A stretch of 64,000 bases of DNA, from assembly GCF_014138625.1 (NCBI RefSeq), contig NZ_JACJHY010000001.1:310001-374000 (forward strand). The letters run 5' to 3'. The stretch comes from Aminobacter ciceronei. GTDB lineage: Bacteria > Pseudomonadota > Alphaproteobacteria > Rhizobiales > Rhizobiaceae. Within the stretch, counting starts at the first letter, position 1. Each line of letters starts with the position of its first letter. The position numbers and the translations under genes are program-made. The notes under the pieces are model-generated. The model had not been told where the DNA came from. It saw only the letters and a list, made by a program, of their open reading frames with translations, and made no database searches. Below are positions 43,892-53,760 of the stretch, one piece after another.

Positions 43892-44740
43892 TCAGTAGGC
43901 GGCGACGCCGGTGCCCTTGTAGACGCGGTCGAACTCGGCCTTGACGGTCGGGTTCTGATAGGCGGCGACAAGCTTCTTGACCCAGGCTTCGTTCTCGCTG
44001 CCGGTCTTGACGGCGATGAAGTTGCGGTACGGATTTTCTGCGACCGGCTCCTGGGCGATCCGGTGCTCGGGCGTCAGCCCGCTCTTCAGCGCCCAGTCGG
44101 TGTTGACCACCGCGGCGTCGAGATCCTCGACCGAACGGCCGACGATGCCGGCGTCGAGTTCCTTGATCTCGAACTTCTTCGGATTATCGACGACGTCGGC
44201 GACGGTTGCCAGGATGCCGATGCCGTCCTTGAGCTTGATCAGGCCGGCGTCGGCGAGCACACGCAGGGCACGGCCTTCGTTGGAGGGATCGTTGGGCACA
44301 CCGATGACGGCGGCTTCCGGCAGCGCCTCGACCTTGGCGTGCTTCTTCGAATAGAGCCCGATCGGCCACAGGCCGGTGTAGCCGACTGGGGTAATATGGT
44401 AGCCCTGCGTCTTGATCTGGTTGTCGAGATAAGGCTGGTGCTGGAAGGCGTTGGCGTCGATCTCGCCGCGCTCCAGCGCCTCGTTTGGTTGGGTGTAGTC
44501 GTTGAACACGACGGTTTCGATGGCGAGGCCCTGCTTGGCGGCCTCGGCCTTCACCACGCGCCAGACATCCTCGTCCTCGCCTGAGATGATGCCGACCTTG
44601 ATCGCGGTCTTATCCTCGGCGAGCGCCTGTTGCGGAACGGTGAAGCTGATGACGGTGACGACGGAGGCGAGCAGCGCGGCAAATGCCGTGCGGCGGCTGA
44701 TCGTGTTGCGGTTGGAAAGGGACTTGGTGATCTCTGTCAT
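43892..44740 (-). CDS. metQ: Methionine-binding (NlpA-type) periplasmic protein
   Basis: A 282-residue solute-binding protein of the NlpA/MetQ family with a signal peptide (AFAALLASVVTVISFTVPQQALA). Family motifs include FNDYTQPNEALERGEIDANAFQHQPYL and GVPNDPSNEGRALRVL. It has no lipobox Cys, so it is probably a free periplasmic protein. It delivers methionine to MetNI and is the first gene of the operon. The upstream region can form a hairpin leader, but I could not match it to a known SAM riboswitch. Confidence 0.95.
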   Translation of the reverse strand: MTEITKSLSNRNTISRRTAFAALLASVVTVISFTVPQQALAEDKTAIKVGIISGEDEDVWRVVKAEAAKQGLAIETVVFNDYTQPNEALERGEIDANAFQHQPYLDNQIKTQGYHITPVGYTGLWPIGLYSKKHAKVEALPEAAVIGVPNDPSNEGRALRVLADAGLIKLKDGIGILATVADVVDNPKKFEIKELDAGIVGRSVEDLDAAVVNTDWALKSGLTPEHRIAQEPVAENPYRNFIAVKTGSENEAWVKKLVAAYQNPTVKAEFDRVYKGTGVAAY

Positions 44741-44766
44741 TTCGAATTCTCACTGAGAGCCGTTGG

Positions 44767-44810
44767 GAGGATGGCTCGCCCCGCTCAATGCGAAGCTTGG
44801 CCATATCCTC
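44767..44810 (-). promoter_or_regulatory. Hairpin in the putative metQ leader
   Basis: On the minus strand, GAGGAT-at-GGC pairs with GCC-ATCCTC across a 24-nt interior that has its own GCTT/AGC pairing. It ends 26 nt before the metQ start. Position and structure suit a regulatory leader. The sequence does not fit the SAM-I or SAM-II consensus as I know them. Confidence 0.4.
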
Positions 44811-44917
44811 GGCAAACGCCCCTCTCCAGGCAAAGGATCGGATTTCACGCCGAGCCCCGCCCCGGGAAAAATCGTCACAAAGAAAATACCGGTTCGGGCA
44901 GAACCGACCTCGCCCGC

Positions 44918-45012
44918 GCATGACCCGAAAATCCGAGTCGATTTTCGGGTCATGCATCACTTCAAATCGGTACAGCGTCCTGCGGGCATCCGAGTGGACG
45001 CGCGGCGCTGCA
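44918..45012. repeat. RIME-like extragenic element with a perfect 16-bp palindrome
   Basis: GCATGACCCGAAAATC-cgagtc-GATTTTCGGGTCATGC (44918-44955) is perfect. It is followed by a diverged copy of the second RIME palindrome (GCATCC-gagt-GGACGC with one mismatch) and GCGGCGCTG. In inverted orientation the order matches the element at 36914-37015. It lies between metQ and a divergent glycosyltransferase gene. Confidence 0.7.
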
Positions 45013-45134
45013 GCCGTTGCGAACAAAGCCGTCGTCATTCCAGCGTCATGCAATGCTGCTCAAAGGCGCCTCGCAATGAATGGAGGACCGCTGATTCCCG
45101 GCAGGCCGGGACGCGGACAACGGGGAAGACGCCC

Positions 45135-46139
45135 TTGCGCATCCTGATGGTCACCGACGCATGGCGTCCGCAGATCAATGGCGTCGTCCACACGCTCGAA
45201 CGACTGGCCGAAACCCTGACCGCCTTCGGTGCCGAGGCCGACTTCCTGACACCCAACATCTTCCGCACCTTGCCGATGCCGACCTATCCCGACATAAGGC
45301 TGGCGCTGACCACGCCCGGCAACGTGGCGCGGATCATTGAGCAAAGGCGACCCGACCACATCCATCTGGTGACCGAAGGCCCGCTCGGCATGATGGCGCG
45401 GCGCTATTGCCTCGCCAACAAGCGCCCCTTCACCACAAGCTACCACACCCGCTTTCCCGAATATGTAAGCGCCCGTCTGCCGCTGCCGGAGAGCTGGACC
45501 TACGGCCTGCTGCGCAATTTCCACAACTCCGGCCAGGGCTGCATGGTCGCAACGCAGTCGCTCGCCGACGACCTGGCATCGCGGGGCTTCGAAAAACTCC
45601 GACCATGGACGCGCGGCGTCGACATCAACCACTTCCATCCCGACAAGAAGGTCGAGATGGACCTGCCGCGGCCGATCTTCCTGTGCGTCGGCCGCATCGC
45701 GGTGGAGAAGAACCTGCCAGCCTTCCTCGACCTCGACCTGCCCGGTACCAAGGTGCTTGTCGGCGACGGGCCAGAACTCGAAAGGCTGAAGGCAAAATAT
45801 CCTGAGGCGCATTTCCTCGGGCGCCGCCCGAGCGACGAACTGGCCGAGATCTACGCCTCATCAGACGTTTTCGTCTTCCCGAGCCGCACCGACACCTTCG
45901 GCAATGTCATCATCGAGGCGCTGGCCAGCGGCACGCCTGTTGCCGCCTATCCGGTGACTGGGCCGATCGACATCGTCGGCGACGGCATCGGAGGCGTTGT
46001 TTCGGAAGACCTGCGCGAGGCAGCACTGGGCGCACTCAAGGTCGACCGCACCGAGGCCCGCGAACGGGCCATGCGCTACACCTGGAATGCCTGCGCCGAA
46101 ATGTTCCTGGACAATGTGAAGGCGGCTTACGCCGCGTGA
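45135..46139 (+). CDS. GT4-family glycosyltransferase
   Basis: A 334-residue GT-B enzyme. It starts RILMVTDAWRPQINGVVHTL, and the donor site has VGRIAVEKNL, VGDGPELERL and the E-x7-E motif SRTDTFGNVIIEALASGTPV. It resembles GDP-mannose- or UDP-glucose-dependent enzymes that glycosylate diacylglycerol or similar lipids (MgtA-type); the exact product cannot be read. I chose TTG 45135 because GGGGAAG lies six bases upstream and the reading begins at the conserved strand. The frame extends upstream into a palindromic repeat. Confidence 0.9.
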   Translation: MRILMVTDAWRPQINGVVHTLERLAETLTAFGAEADFLTPNIFRTLPMPTYPDIRLALTTPGNVARIIEQRRPDHIHLVTEGPLGMMARRYCLANKRPFTTSYHTRFPEYVSARLPLPESWTYGLLRNFHNSGQGCMVATQSLADDLASRGFEKLRPWTRGVDINHFHPDKKVEMDLPRPIFLCVGRIAVEKNLPAFLDLDLPGTKVLVGDGPELERLKAKYPEAHFLGRRPSDELAEIYASSDVFVFPSRTDTFGNVIIEALASGTPVAAYPVTGPIDIVGDGIGGVVSEDLREAALGALKVDRTEARERAMRYTWNACAEMFLDNVKAAYAA

Positions 46140-46276
46140 TGCCCAGCGCATCCGCGGTTCAGGTCAGGCCGAGTCGAAAATGGTGGGTTCCGAGAACCGG
46201 AACGGACCCTACATTTGGGTACGTGAGTACCGGAAACGCAGGGAGCCGCCATTTGCAGGCCGGCCTCACCTGAATC

Positions 46277-46636
46277 CTAGAACAGGCGGCCGCCGTCCGG
46301 CACCTTGCGCTCTATGGCGCCGAGCACGACGTCGCCGTCCTCGTCGGGGAAGCCAAGGGTGAGCACTTCCGACATGAACGGGCCGATCTGGCGCGGCGGG
46401 AAGTTGACGACGGCGAACACCTGCCGACCCAGCAGCGTCTCGGGCGTATAATATTTGGTGATCTGCGCCGACGATTTCTTGACGCCGATATCGGTGCCAA
46501 AATCGATCTTCAGCTTGAACGCCGGCTTGCGCGCTTCCGGGAACGGCTCGACCTCGACGATCGTGCCGGTGCGTATGTCAACCTTGTCGAAATCGGCAAA
46601 GCTGATCTCAGCTTTCGGCGCCTTGTGCGAACTCAT
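46277..46636 (-). CDS. csaA: tRNA-binding protein, CsaA-like
   Basis: A 119-residue OB-fold protein. It opens ISFADFDKVDIRTGTIVEVEPF, has SAQITKYYTPE and closes with FPDEDGDVVLGAIERKVPDGGRLF. CsaA proteins are homodimeric tRNA/RNA-binding proteins related to the C-terminal domain of MetRS, proposed to have chaperone activity in Bacillus. It starts 9 bp after the stop of the YbjN gene on the same strand, suggesting an operon. Confidence 0.92.
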   Translation of the reverse strand: MSSHKAPKAEISFADFDKVDIRTGTIVEVEPFPEARKPAFKLKIDFGTDIGVKKSSAQITKYYTPETLLGRQVFAVVNFPPRQIGPFMSEVLTLGFPDEDGDVVLGAIERKVPDGGRLF

Positions 46637-46645
46637 CCGACAGTC

Positions 46646-47146
46646 TCAGGCGTTGCCGTGCGTCTCGAACAGCACGCTGGCCAGTGCGTCCTTGGCCGAG
46701 GTGCCCGACCAGACGACGAACTGGAAAGCCTGGAAATAGCATTCGCAGGCTTCAAGCGCCGAGGACAGCAGCACTTCGACCTGCTGGCTGGTCGGCTCGA
46801 CGCCACCGGCGAGCAGCAGCGACTGGCGGAACATGATCGCGCCTTCGGTTTCCCAAAGGTCGAAATGCCCGAACAGCATCTGCTCGTTGATCAGCGACAA
46901 GAGCCTGAGAATCTCAAGCGTACGGCTTTCAGGCACCTTGACATCGAAGGCGCATGCCAGATGCAGGGCCTCGAAGTCTTCCATCCAGGAAAACGACACC
47001 TGGTACTCGGTCCAGTTGCCGACGACTGAAATCGAGATCTCGTCGTCGCCGGCACGTTCGAACGCCCAGTCGTTGTTATGAGCCACCTGCTCGATGACAT
47101 CCACCGGATGGATTTCGCGGGAGAACTCGAGTTCGAGAAGTTCCAT
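46646..47146 (-). CDS. YbjN domain-containing protein
   Basis: A 166-residue protein of the YbjN family (type III secretion chaperone-like fold). Features include YQVSFSWMEDFEALHLACAFD and SLINEQMLFGHFDLWETEGAIMFR, split around residue 97. Bacterial YbjN proteins affect motility and stress response, perhaps as protein chaperones. Start ATG 47146 has an AGGAAG site. It is in tandem with csaA and likely co-transcribed. Confidence 0.88.
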   Translation of the reverse strand: MELLELEFSREIHPVDVIEQVAHNNDWAFERAGDDEISISVVGNWTEYQVSFSWMEDFEALHLACAFDVKVPESRTLEILRLLSLINEQMLFGHFDLWETEGAIMFRQSLLLAGGVEPTSQQVEVLLSSALEACECYFQAFQFVVWSGTSAKDALASVLFETHGNA

Positions 47147-47392
47147 AAATGCTTCCTGTCGTTCCGGGCGCGTCATCGCGCTCCGCGCGGGGGACACACA
47201 CGACGAACTTATTCTTGAACTCGGACGACCAGCGCTGCCGGACTCAATACCCCCCAGCCGGACCGCGCCATCCGGTGCACGACGGTGTTTCGAATCGTGC
47301 AGTAAATTCAGTGTATTGATCGTGACTCTCGTGAACAGCCCAATTTTTCGCAACGTCCCATTCGGATGTGGAAACAGGCTGCGGCGCAGATT

Positions 47393-47448
47393 CACAAAGC
47401 GCCGGTAAGCGATTCACGACAAAGCACTTTTTCGGATGGCGCTTTGTG
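47393..47448. repeat. Inverted 11-bp repeat downstream of the UbiK gene
   Basis: CACAAAGCGCC (47393-47403) and GGCGCTTTGTG (47438-47448) are perfect inverted copies 34 bp apart. The centre contains a third AAAGCAC-like piece. It begins 15 bp after the UbiK stop on the minus strand. It may be a transcript-end structure or an operator for the YbjN-csaA unit. The rest of the interval 47147-47462 holds no gene I can support. Confidence 0.45.
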
Positions 47449-47462
47449 GAAAAGTTAACGAA

Positions 47463-47777
47463 TTATTTCTTTGTGCGGGGCTTTGGCGAGGCCGCCGGTG
47501 AGGCCGTGTCGGCATCTTCACCGGCGCGGCCGGCGAGTTGAGCCTCAAGTGCCTCGATGCGGGCAACCAGCGCCTTGTTTTCGGCACGTGCCTTGATCGC
47601 CATGTCGCGAACCGCCTCGAACTCCTCGCGCTGGACCAGTTCGAGCGAATTCATCGCCCGCTCGGCCTGCGAACGGAACGCGGTTTCGACCTCGCGCCTG
47701 ACGCCCTGGGCGGCACCCGCGGCATCGGTCATCAGCTTGGCGAATTCATCCAGAATGCGGTTCGGTCCGGTCGTCAT
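47463..47777 (-). CDS. UbiK/BMFP accessory factor (ubiquinone biosynthesis)
   Basis: A 104-residue protein of the BMFP (DUF526) family. NRILDEFAKLMTDAAGAAQG is an amphipathic helix, then comes a long coiled coil (VREEFEAVRDMAIKARAENKALVARIEALE-type heptads) and a polar tail. UbiK in E. coli is an accessory factor of the ubiquinone synthesis complex; BMFP members also fuse membranes in vitro. ATG 47777 is chosen; upstream frame sequence is not family-like. It is divergent from lgt, as in many Rhizobiales. Confidence 0.87.
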   Translation of the reverse strand: MTTGPNRILDEFAKLMTDAAGAAQGVRREVETAFRSQAERAMNSLELVQREEFEAVRDMAIKARAENKALVARIEALEAQLAGRAGEDADTASPAASPKPRTKK

Positions 47778-47980
47778 GGCTAACCCTCGCGTTGTCCATT
47801 CGACGTAGTGGCGCAAGCCCCGGAATGCAAGGATATCGTGGCCCCGACAGGGTGCCAAATGCTGCGGCAAAGATGCCCGCCTGCTCGCAATGACTTCTCG
47901 GTTACTGCGGGGTTGCCTGCCTTGACCGTGCCAAAAGCCTGCCGCATGGTCCGCCGCGATTGCCTGCCCTGGAGACTGAC

Positions 47981-48835
47981 TTGAGCGAATACCTTGCCTT
48001 GCCGCTGGCTGCCCTGCCCTTTCCGAACATCGATCCCGTCATCGTGCAACTCGGACCGCTGGCCATTCACTGGTACGGGCTGGGCTACATCGTCGGCATC
48101 CTGGTTGCCTGGTGGTACGGCAAGCGGCTGGTGACCAACACCCGTCTGTGGCCGAACGGCGTGCTGCCGATGAAGCCCGAGGCCCTCGACGATTTCCTGG
48201 TCTGGGCAGCGGCTGGCGTCGTGCTTGGTGGCCGCATCGGCTACATCCTGTTTTACGACCTCGCCCGCTACATCTCCAATCCGCTCGACATCTTCGCGGT
48301 CTGGCAGGGCGGCATGTCGTTTCATGGCGGCCTGCTCGGCGTCACCCTTGCCATGGTGCTGTTCGCCCGCAAGCACGGCATCCTCGTCTGGTCGCTGATC
48401 GACGTCGTTGCCGCCGGCGTGCCGGTCGGCCTCGGCCTGGTGCGCCTCGCCAACTTCATCAATTCGGAGCTATGGGGCCGGGTGACCGACGTGCCATGGG
48501 CGATCGAGTTTCCCACCGGCGGACCTTTTCTGCGTCACCCGAGCCAGATCTACGAGGCCCTGCTCGAAGGCCTGGTCCTGTTCCTCGTGCTGCGTTTCCT
48601 GACTCATTCCAGGCTCAAACTGAAGACGCCGCGTTTCATCGCCGGCGCCTTCGTCTGCGGCTATGGCCTGTCGCGCATATTCGTCGAGTTCTTCCGTGAG
48701 CCCGACCAGCAGATCGGCTATCTCCTTGGCGGCTGGCTGACCATGGGCATGGTGCTGTCGGTGCCGATGGTGCTGATCGGCCTGTGGGCGATGCTGTCGG
48801 CCAAGCCGGTCACGCAGATCGCCAGGCCGGCATGA
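47981..48835 (+). CDS. lgt: Prolipoprotein diacylglyceryl transferase
   Basis: A 284-residue membrane enzyme with about seven helices. Signatures include [41 protein letters not shown] (active-site His region) and the Lgt signature [16 protein letters not shown]. It transfers diacylglycerol from phosphatidylglycerol to the lipobox Cys, the first step of lipoprotein maturation. TTG 47981 is chosen, with GGAG six bases upstream; a TTG seven codons earlier is also in frame. Its stop overlaps the next gene's start (ATGA). Confidence 0.96.
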   Translation: MSEYLALPLAALPFPNIDPVIVQLGPLAIHWYGLGYIVGILVAWWYGKRLVTNTRLWPNGVLPMKPEALDDFLVWAAAGVVLGGRIGYILFYDLARYISNPLDIFAVWQGGMSFHGGLLGVTLAMVLFARKHGILVWSLIDVVAAGVPVGLGLVRLANFINSELWGRVTDVPWAIEFPTGGPFLRHPSQIYEALLEGLVLFLVLRFLTHSRLKLKTPRFIAGAFVCGYGLSRIFVEFFREPDQQIGYLLGGWLTMGMVLSVPMVLIGLWAMLSAKPVTQIARPA

Positions 48836-49917
48836 CTGCGCTCAGGACGCGCATCGCAGGCCTGATCGCGGCATCGGGCCCGATCAGCGTCGCCGACTAC
48901 ATGGCGCTGTGCCTGTTCGATCCAACTGACGGTTATTACACGACGCGCGAGCCGTTCGGTGTCGAGGGCGACTTCACTACGGCGCCCGAGGTCAGCCAGA
49001 TGTTCGGCGAACTCGTCGCCGTCTGGCTTTACGCCGCCTGGCAGGCGGCAGGGTCTCCAACCGGCGCGACGTTGGCCGAGATCGGCCCTGGGCGCGGGAC
49101 GCTGATGAAGGACGTGCTCAGGGTTCTGCAAAAACTCGACGGCGCTTTCGTCGCCGGCGCCTCCATCGCCCTGGTTGAGACGAGCCCGAAGCTGCGTGGG
49201 GTGCAGAAACAGACGCTCGCCAGCAGCGGCATCCGGATCGACTGGCACGACACGGTGTCGACGCTGCCCACTGCGCCACTGTTCATCGTCGGCAACGAAC
49301 TGTTCGACGCCATCCCGACCCGCCAGTTCGTCAGGATCGGTGCCGCTTGGCACGAGCGCGCCGTTGGCCTCAATGAAACAGGCGAGCTTGGCTTCGTTGC
49401 CGGCCCGGCAACGATCGAGACGGCGCTGCTGCCGGTTGCCGCCGCGACCGCGCCAGAGGGTGCGATCTTCGAATTCGCCCCGGCGCGCACCGGCACGATG
49501 GAGCAGATCGCCACCCATCTCGCCACCTTTGGCGGCGCCGGCCTGTTCTTCGACTACGGCCATGTCGAACCAGGCATCGGCGACACGCTGCAGGCGCTGC
49601 GCAAGCACCACTATGACGACGTGCTCGCAAATCCCGGCGAGGCTGACCTCACCTCGCATGTCGACTTCGCGGCCCTTGCTTTGGCAGCCCGGGCACATGG
49701 GCTTCATGCGCATCTGGCAACCCAGGGCGCGTTCCTGCTCGCCATGGGGCTGCTCGAACGCGCCGGCAAGTTTGGTGCCGATGCGGACGCCGCCGGGCGT
49801 GAAAAGATCCGCGGCGAGGTCGAGCGGCTGGCCGGCCCCGATGCCATGGGAACACTGTTCAAGGTGCTTGCGGTTGCTCCGCGTGGCACAAGAATTCCCT
49901 TCCCCGCCGTCAGTTGA
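48832..49917 (+). CDS. SAM-dependent methyltransferase, NDUFAF7 (MidA/COG1565) family
   Basis: A 361-residue methyltransferase. It has [40 protein letters not shown], motif [34 protein letters not shown], and GLFFDYGH. The mitochondrial homologue NDUFAF7 methylates an arginine in complex I subunit NDUFS2; a similar role on NuoD is likely in alphaproteobacteria but not shown here. It is coupled to lgt by a 4-bp overlap. Confidence 0.93.
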   Translation: MTALRTRIAGLIAASGPISVADYMALCLFDPTDGYYTTREPFGVEGDFTTAPEVSQMFGELVAVWLYAAWQAAGSPTGATLAEIGPGRGTLMKDVLRVLQKLDGAFVAGASIALVETSPKLRGVQKQTLASSGIRIDWHDTVSTLPTAPLFIVGNELFDAIPTRQFVRIGAAWHERAVGLNETGELGFVAGPATIETALLPVAAATAPEGAIFEFAPARTGTMEQIATHLATFGGAGLFFDYGHVEPGIGDTLQALRKHHYDDVLANPGEADLTSHVDFAALALAARAHGLHAHLATQGAFLLAMGLLERAGKFGADADAAGREKIRGEVERLAGPDAMGTLFKVLAVAPRGTRIPFPAVS

Positions 49918-50022
49918 CAGCACGCTTGCGCCTGCCCCACTGTCCGGCCTCGAGATGGCGAGGCGACCTGTGGCGGCTGGCCCGGCCTTGACGAAATCGC
50001 TGACGAGGATGACAAGGCGGCA

Positions 50023-50814
50023 ATGCTGAACGACTCGAAACCGGATCCGATCCGGTCCAACTTGCTCGCCAGCGCGGAGGCCAATGGCATCCGCCACGGT
50101 TACTTCACCCGCACCGGCGGGGTCTCCGAAGGCATCTATCAGGGCCTCAACATCGGCGTCGGCTCCGACGACGACCAGACGCGCGTGGCCGAGAATCGCC
50201 GCCGCGTCGCCAGTTGGATGGGTGTGCCGGCCGACCACCTGCTCAGCCTCTACCAGGTCCATTCGCCCGACGTCGTCGTCGCCACCGGCCCCTTTGCCGA
50301 CGGCCGCCCCAAGGCCGACGCGCTGGTGACCGACAGGCCCGGCATCGCGCTCGGTGCCTCTTCGGCCGATTGCGGCCCAGTGCTGTTTGCCGACCCGCAA
50401 GCGCGCATCATCGGTGCTGCCCATGCCGGCTGGAAAGGCGCCTTTACGGGCGTGCTCGAAAACACCGTTGCCGCGATGGAGGGCCTCGGCGCCAGGCGCG
50501 AGCGCATCCTCGCCGTGCTCGGCCCGTCGATCAGCGCCGCCAATTACGAGGTCGGCCCCGAATTCGTCGCCCGCTTCGTCGAAGGCGACGCCGACAATGC
50601 CAGGTACTTCACACCGTCGGAGAATGCCGGCCACCACATGTTCGACCTCAACCTCTACACGGTCGACCGGCTGCGCAAGGCCGGCGTTCAGGCGGAAGCT
50701 CTGAACCGCTGCACCTATGCGGAAGAAGAGCTGTTCTATTCCTACCGGCGCACCACGCACCGCAAGGAAGCTGATTACGGGCGGCAGATTTCGGCAATTG
50801 CATTGGAGGACTGA
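50023..50814 (+). CDS. pgeF: Peptidoglycan editing factor PgeF (YfiH, multicopper-polyphenol-oxidase-like)
   Basis: A 263-residue protein of the YfiH/PgeF family. HGYFTRTGGVSEGIYQGLN, QVHSPDVVV, SADCGPVLFAD, GAAHAGWKGA and LGPSISAANYEVG are diagnostic; the His/Cys residues form the metal site. In E. coli PgeF removes wrongly placed residues (such as L-Ser) from peptidoglycan precursors. It sits in the row lgt-methyltransferase-pgeF-M24 protein, 105 bp after the methyltransferase gene. Confidence 0.94.
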   Translation: MLNDSKPDPIRSNLLASAEANGIRHGYFTRTGGVSEGIYQGLNIGVGSDDDQTRVAENRRRVASWMGVPADHLLSLYQVHSPDVVVATGPFADGRPKADALVTDRPGIALGASSADCGPVLFADPQARIIGAAHAGWKGAFTGVLENTVAAMEGLGARRERILAVLGPSISAANYEVGPEFVARFVEGDADNARYFTPSENAGHHMFDLNLYTVDRLRKAGVQAEALNRCTYAEEELFYSYRRTTHRKEADYGRQISAIALED

Positions 50815-50818
50815 CAGC

Positions 50819-51970
50819 ATGGCGCTGCATTTCGAACGAACCGAATTCGACGCCCGGCGCGACCGGCTGATGATCGAGATGGCCGAAAAGAAGCTCGATG
50901 CCGTTGTCCTGTTCGCGCAGGAAAGCATGTATTGGCTGACCGGTTACGACACGTTCGGCTTCTGCTTCTTCCAGTCGCTGGTGGTGATGGCCGACGGCTC
51001 GATGACGCTGTTGACCCGTTCGGCCGACCTGCGCCAGGCACGCCACACCTCGATCATTGAAAACATCGTGCTGTGGACCGACCGCGACAATGCGAATCCG
51101 ACGCTCGACCTGCGCAACCTGCTCAACGATCTCGGCCTGCTCGGAGCGCGTGTCGGCGTCGAATACGACACCCATGGCCTGACCGCGTTCAACGGCCGCC
51201 GCCTCGACGAGCAGTTGCAGACCTTCGGCCAGATCGTCGATGCGTCCGGCATCGTCGGGCGTTTGCGCCTGTTCAAGAGCCCGGCTGAAATCGAAAAGGC
51301 GGAAAAAGCGGCGAGCCTCGCCGACGATGCGCTCGACGCGGCCCTGCCGCTGATCAAGCAGGGCGGTGACGAAGCCAGGATCCTGGCCGCCATGCAGGGC
51401 GCGATCTTCACCGGCGGCGGCGACTATCCCGCCAACGAGTTCATCATCGGCTCCGGCGCGGATGCCCTGCTCTGCCGCTACAAGTCCGGCCGCCGCAAGC
51501 TCAACAAGAACGACCAGCTGACGCTGGAATGGGCCGGCGTGTTCAACCACTACCATGCGCCGATGATGCGCACGGTGCTGACCGGCAAGGCCTCCAGGCG
51601 CCACCAGGAGCTCTACGACGCCTCGCTGGCCGCCCTGCTGGCGGTTGAAAAGGCGATGACGCCGGGCAACACCTTCGGCGACGTCTTCGACGCGCATGCT
51701 CGCACGCTGGAAGCACATGACCTGACCAAGCATCGGCTCAATGCTTGCGGTTACTCGGTCGGCGCCCGCTTTACCCCGTCCTGGATGGACATGCCGATGT
51801 TCTACCAGGGCAATCCCGAACCGATTGCCCCCAACATGACTTTGTTCGCCCACATGATCATCATGGATTCGGAAACCGAGACCGCGATGACGTTGGGTCG
51901 TACCTATCTGACCACTGAATCCGCACCCAAGCCGCTGTCCCGCCATGATCTCGACTTGATCGTACGATGA
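50819..51970 (+). CDS. M24-fold (creatinase/Xaa-Pro peptidase-like) hydrolase lacking metal ligands
   Basis: A 383-residue pita-bread-fold protein. The N-terminal creatinase-like domain starts RRDRLMIEMAEKKLDAVV and ESMYWLTGYDTFGFC. The C-terminal half aligns with M24, but the positions that bind metal in Xaa-Pro peptidases are changed: LEWAG for the first Asp, APMMRT for SD-x-TRT, GYSVGARFTPSW for the GHGIG His region, and FAHMIIMD for the Glu region. Metal-free relatives include creatinase and ectoine hydrolase (DoeA), so an amidohydrolase on a small compound is likely. It follows pgeF by 4 bp. Confidence 0.88.
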   Translation: MALHFERTEFDARRDRLMIEMAEKKLDAVVLFAQESMYWLTGYDTFGFCFFQSLVVMADGSMTLLTRSADLRQARHTSIIENIVLWTDRDNANPTLDLRNLLNDLGLLGARVGVEYDTHGLTAFNGRRLDEQLQTFGQIVDASGIVGRLRLFKSPAEIEKAEKAASLADDALDAALPLIKQGGDEARILAAMQGAIFTGGGDYPANEFIIGSGADALLCRYKSGRRKLNKNDQLTLEWAGVFNHYHAPMMRTVLTGKASRRHQELYDASLAALLAVEKAMTPGNTFGDVFDAHARTLEAHDLTKHRLNACGYSVGARFTPSWMDMPMFYQGNPEPIAPNMTLFAHMIIMDSETETAMTLGRTYLTTESAPKPLSRHDLDLIVR

Positions 51971-52013
51971 TTGCGCAGAGCGCTGAGGGGCGTTTGCCAG
52001 GGAGTTCGGGCAA

Positions 52014-52634
52014 ATGAGACGTTGGATTTTTGCGGCAGCCTGCCTGTCCGCCTCTGCCGCACTGTCCGCTTGCAACAGCGCCAAGGACGTCCTTGAACCG
52101 TCTGCCGTGGCCCCCACCGAGCAGTCGACGGCACTTGCCCGGACTGAAGGCACCGATGTCGCAGCACCCGCCGTGACGGGCGCGGCAACCGCCGCCGCAG
52201 CAGCGGGTCCTGCATCGACGGCTGCAGCGGCCGCTCCGGCACAGACCGCCGCCATCGTCGGCAAAGCGCGCGTGCAGTTCGCCCCGATCGTCGGCGCGAC
52301 GGTCGAAGCGGCGACGCCGCTGACCCAGCGCCTCGGCATCAGGGCCCGCGAACGCGGCATCACGCTCGCCGGCAGCACCGACACCACGCCGCCCGGCATC
52401 ATCATGCGCGGCTATTTCTCGGCAATGACCGAGGGCAAGGACACGACGGTCGTCTATGTCTGGGACGTCTACGACCCCGCCGGCACCCGGCTGCACCGCA
52501 TCAACGGCCAGCAGACCGCGCCGTCGACCGGCAGCGGTGAAGGATGGCCAACGGTAGCGCCCGCGACCATGCAGACCATCGCCGACAACACCATCGATCA
52601 GTTGGCCCAGTGGCTGGCGGCAAAACCCGGCTAA
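52014..52634 (+). CDS. Lipoprotein of unknown function
   Basis: A 206-residue protein with a lipoprotein signal (AAALSAC-type lipobox, SALSAC with lipidated C20), an Ala/Thr-rich linker of about 60 residues, and a folded domain from about residue 82: KARVQFAPIVGATVEAATPL, LGIRARERGITLAG, MRGYFSAMTEGKDTTVVYVW, ending in an amphipathic helix. It looks like an outer-membrane-anchored small binding domain, as I recall from other Rhizobiales next to prs and the M24 gene. It follows the M24 gene by 43 bp. Confidence 0.8.
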   Translation: MRRWIFAAACLSASAALSACNSAKDVLEPSAVAPTEQSTALARTEGTDVAAPAVTGAATAAAAAGPASTAAAAAPAQTAAIVGKARVQFAPIVGATVEAATPLTQRLGIRARERGITLAGSTDTTPPGIIMRGYFSAMTEGKDTTVVYVWDVYDPAGTRLHRINGQQTAPSTGSGEGWPTVAPATMQTIADNTIDQLAQWLAAKPG

Positions 52635-52747
52635 GCTGCGGCATTCCGTTCCGGTATGTCGCTTTTTTGGGAATCAATGGCGACTCCGCTTGCAATACGA
52701 GCCAAGGCCGCTAAAAGCCCGCTCATATTCACTTCCAGGATCGGCGT

Positions 52748-53683
<936 letters not shown>

Positions 53684-53707
53684 TTCTTTGCCGCAAGCAG
53701 ACATTTC

Positions 53708-53742
53708 AAAGCCCCGCCCGGCATGCCGAGGCGGGGCTTTTT
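53708..53742 (+). terminator. Intrinsic terminator of prs
   Basis: AAGCCCCGCC pairs with GGCGGGGCTT around an 11-nt loop that itself contains GGCATGCC, followed by a T-run. It lies between prs and the convergent chrA. Confidence 0.93.
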
Positions 53743-53760
53743 CGTCCCGGCAGCACTTTT

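Noticed and set aside
44741-44940. SAM-II riboswitch before metQ
   Set aside because: The expected conserved core (CGG...GCAGCCACG-type segment) is absent, so only an unnamed hairpin was listed.
48718-52405. Two long open frames opposite lgt, the methyltransferase, pgeF and M24 genes
   Set aside because: They cross several real gene boundaries and show no conserved motifs; third-position GC explains the lack of stops.
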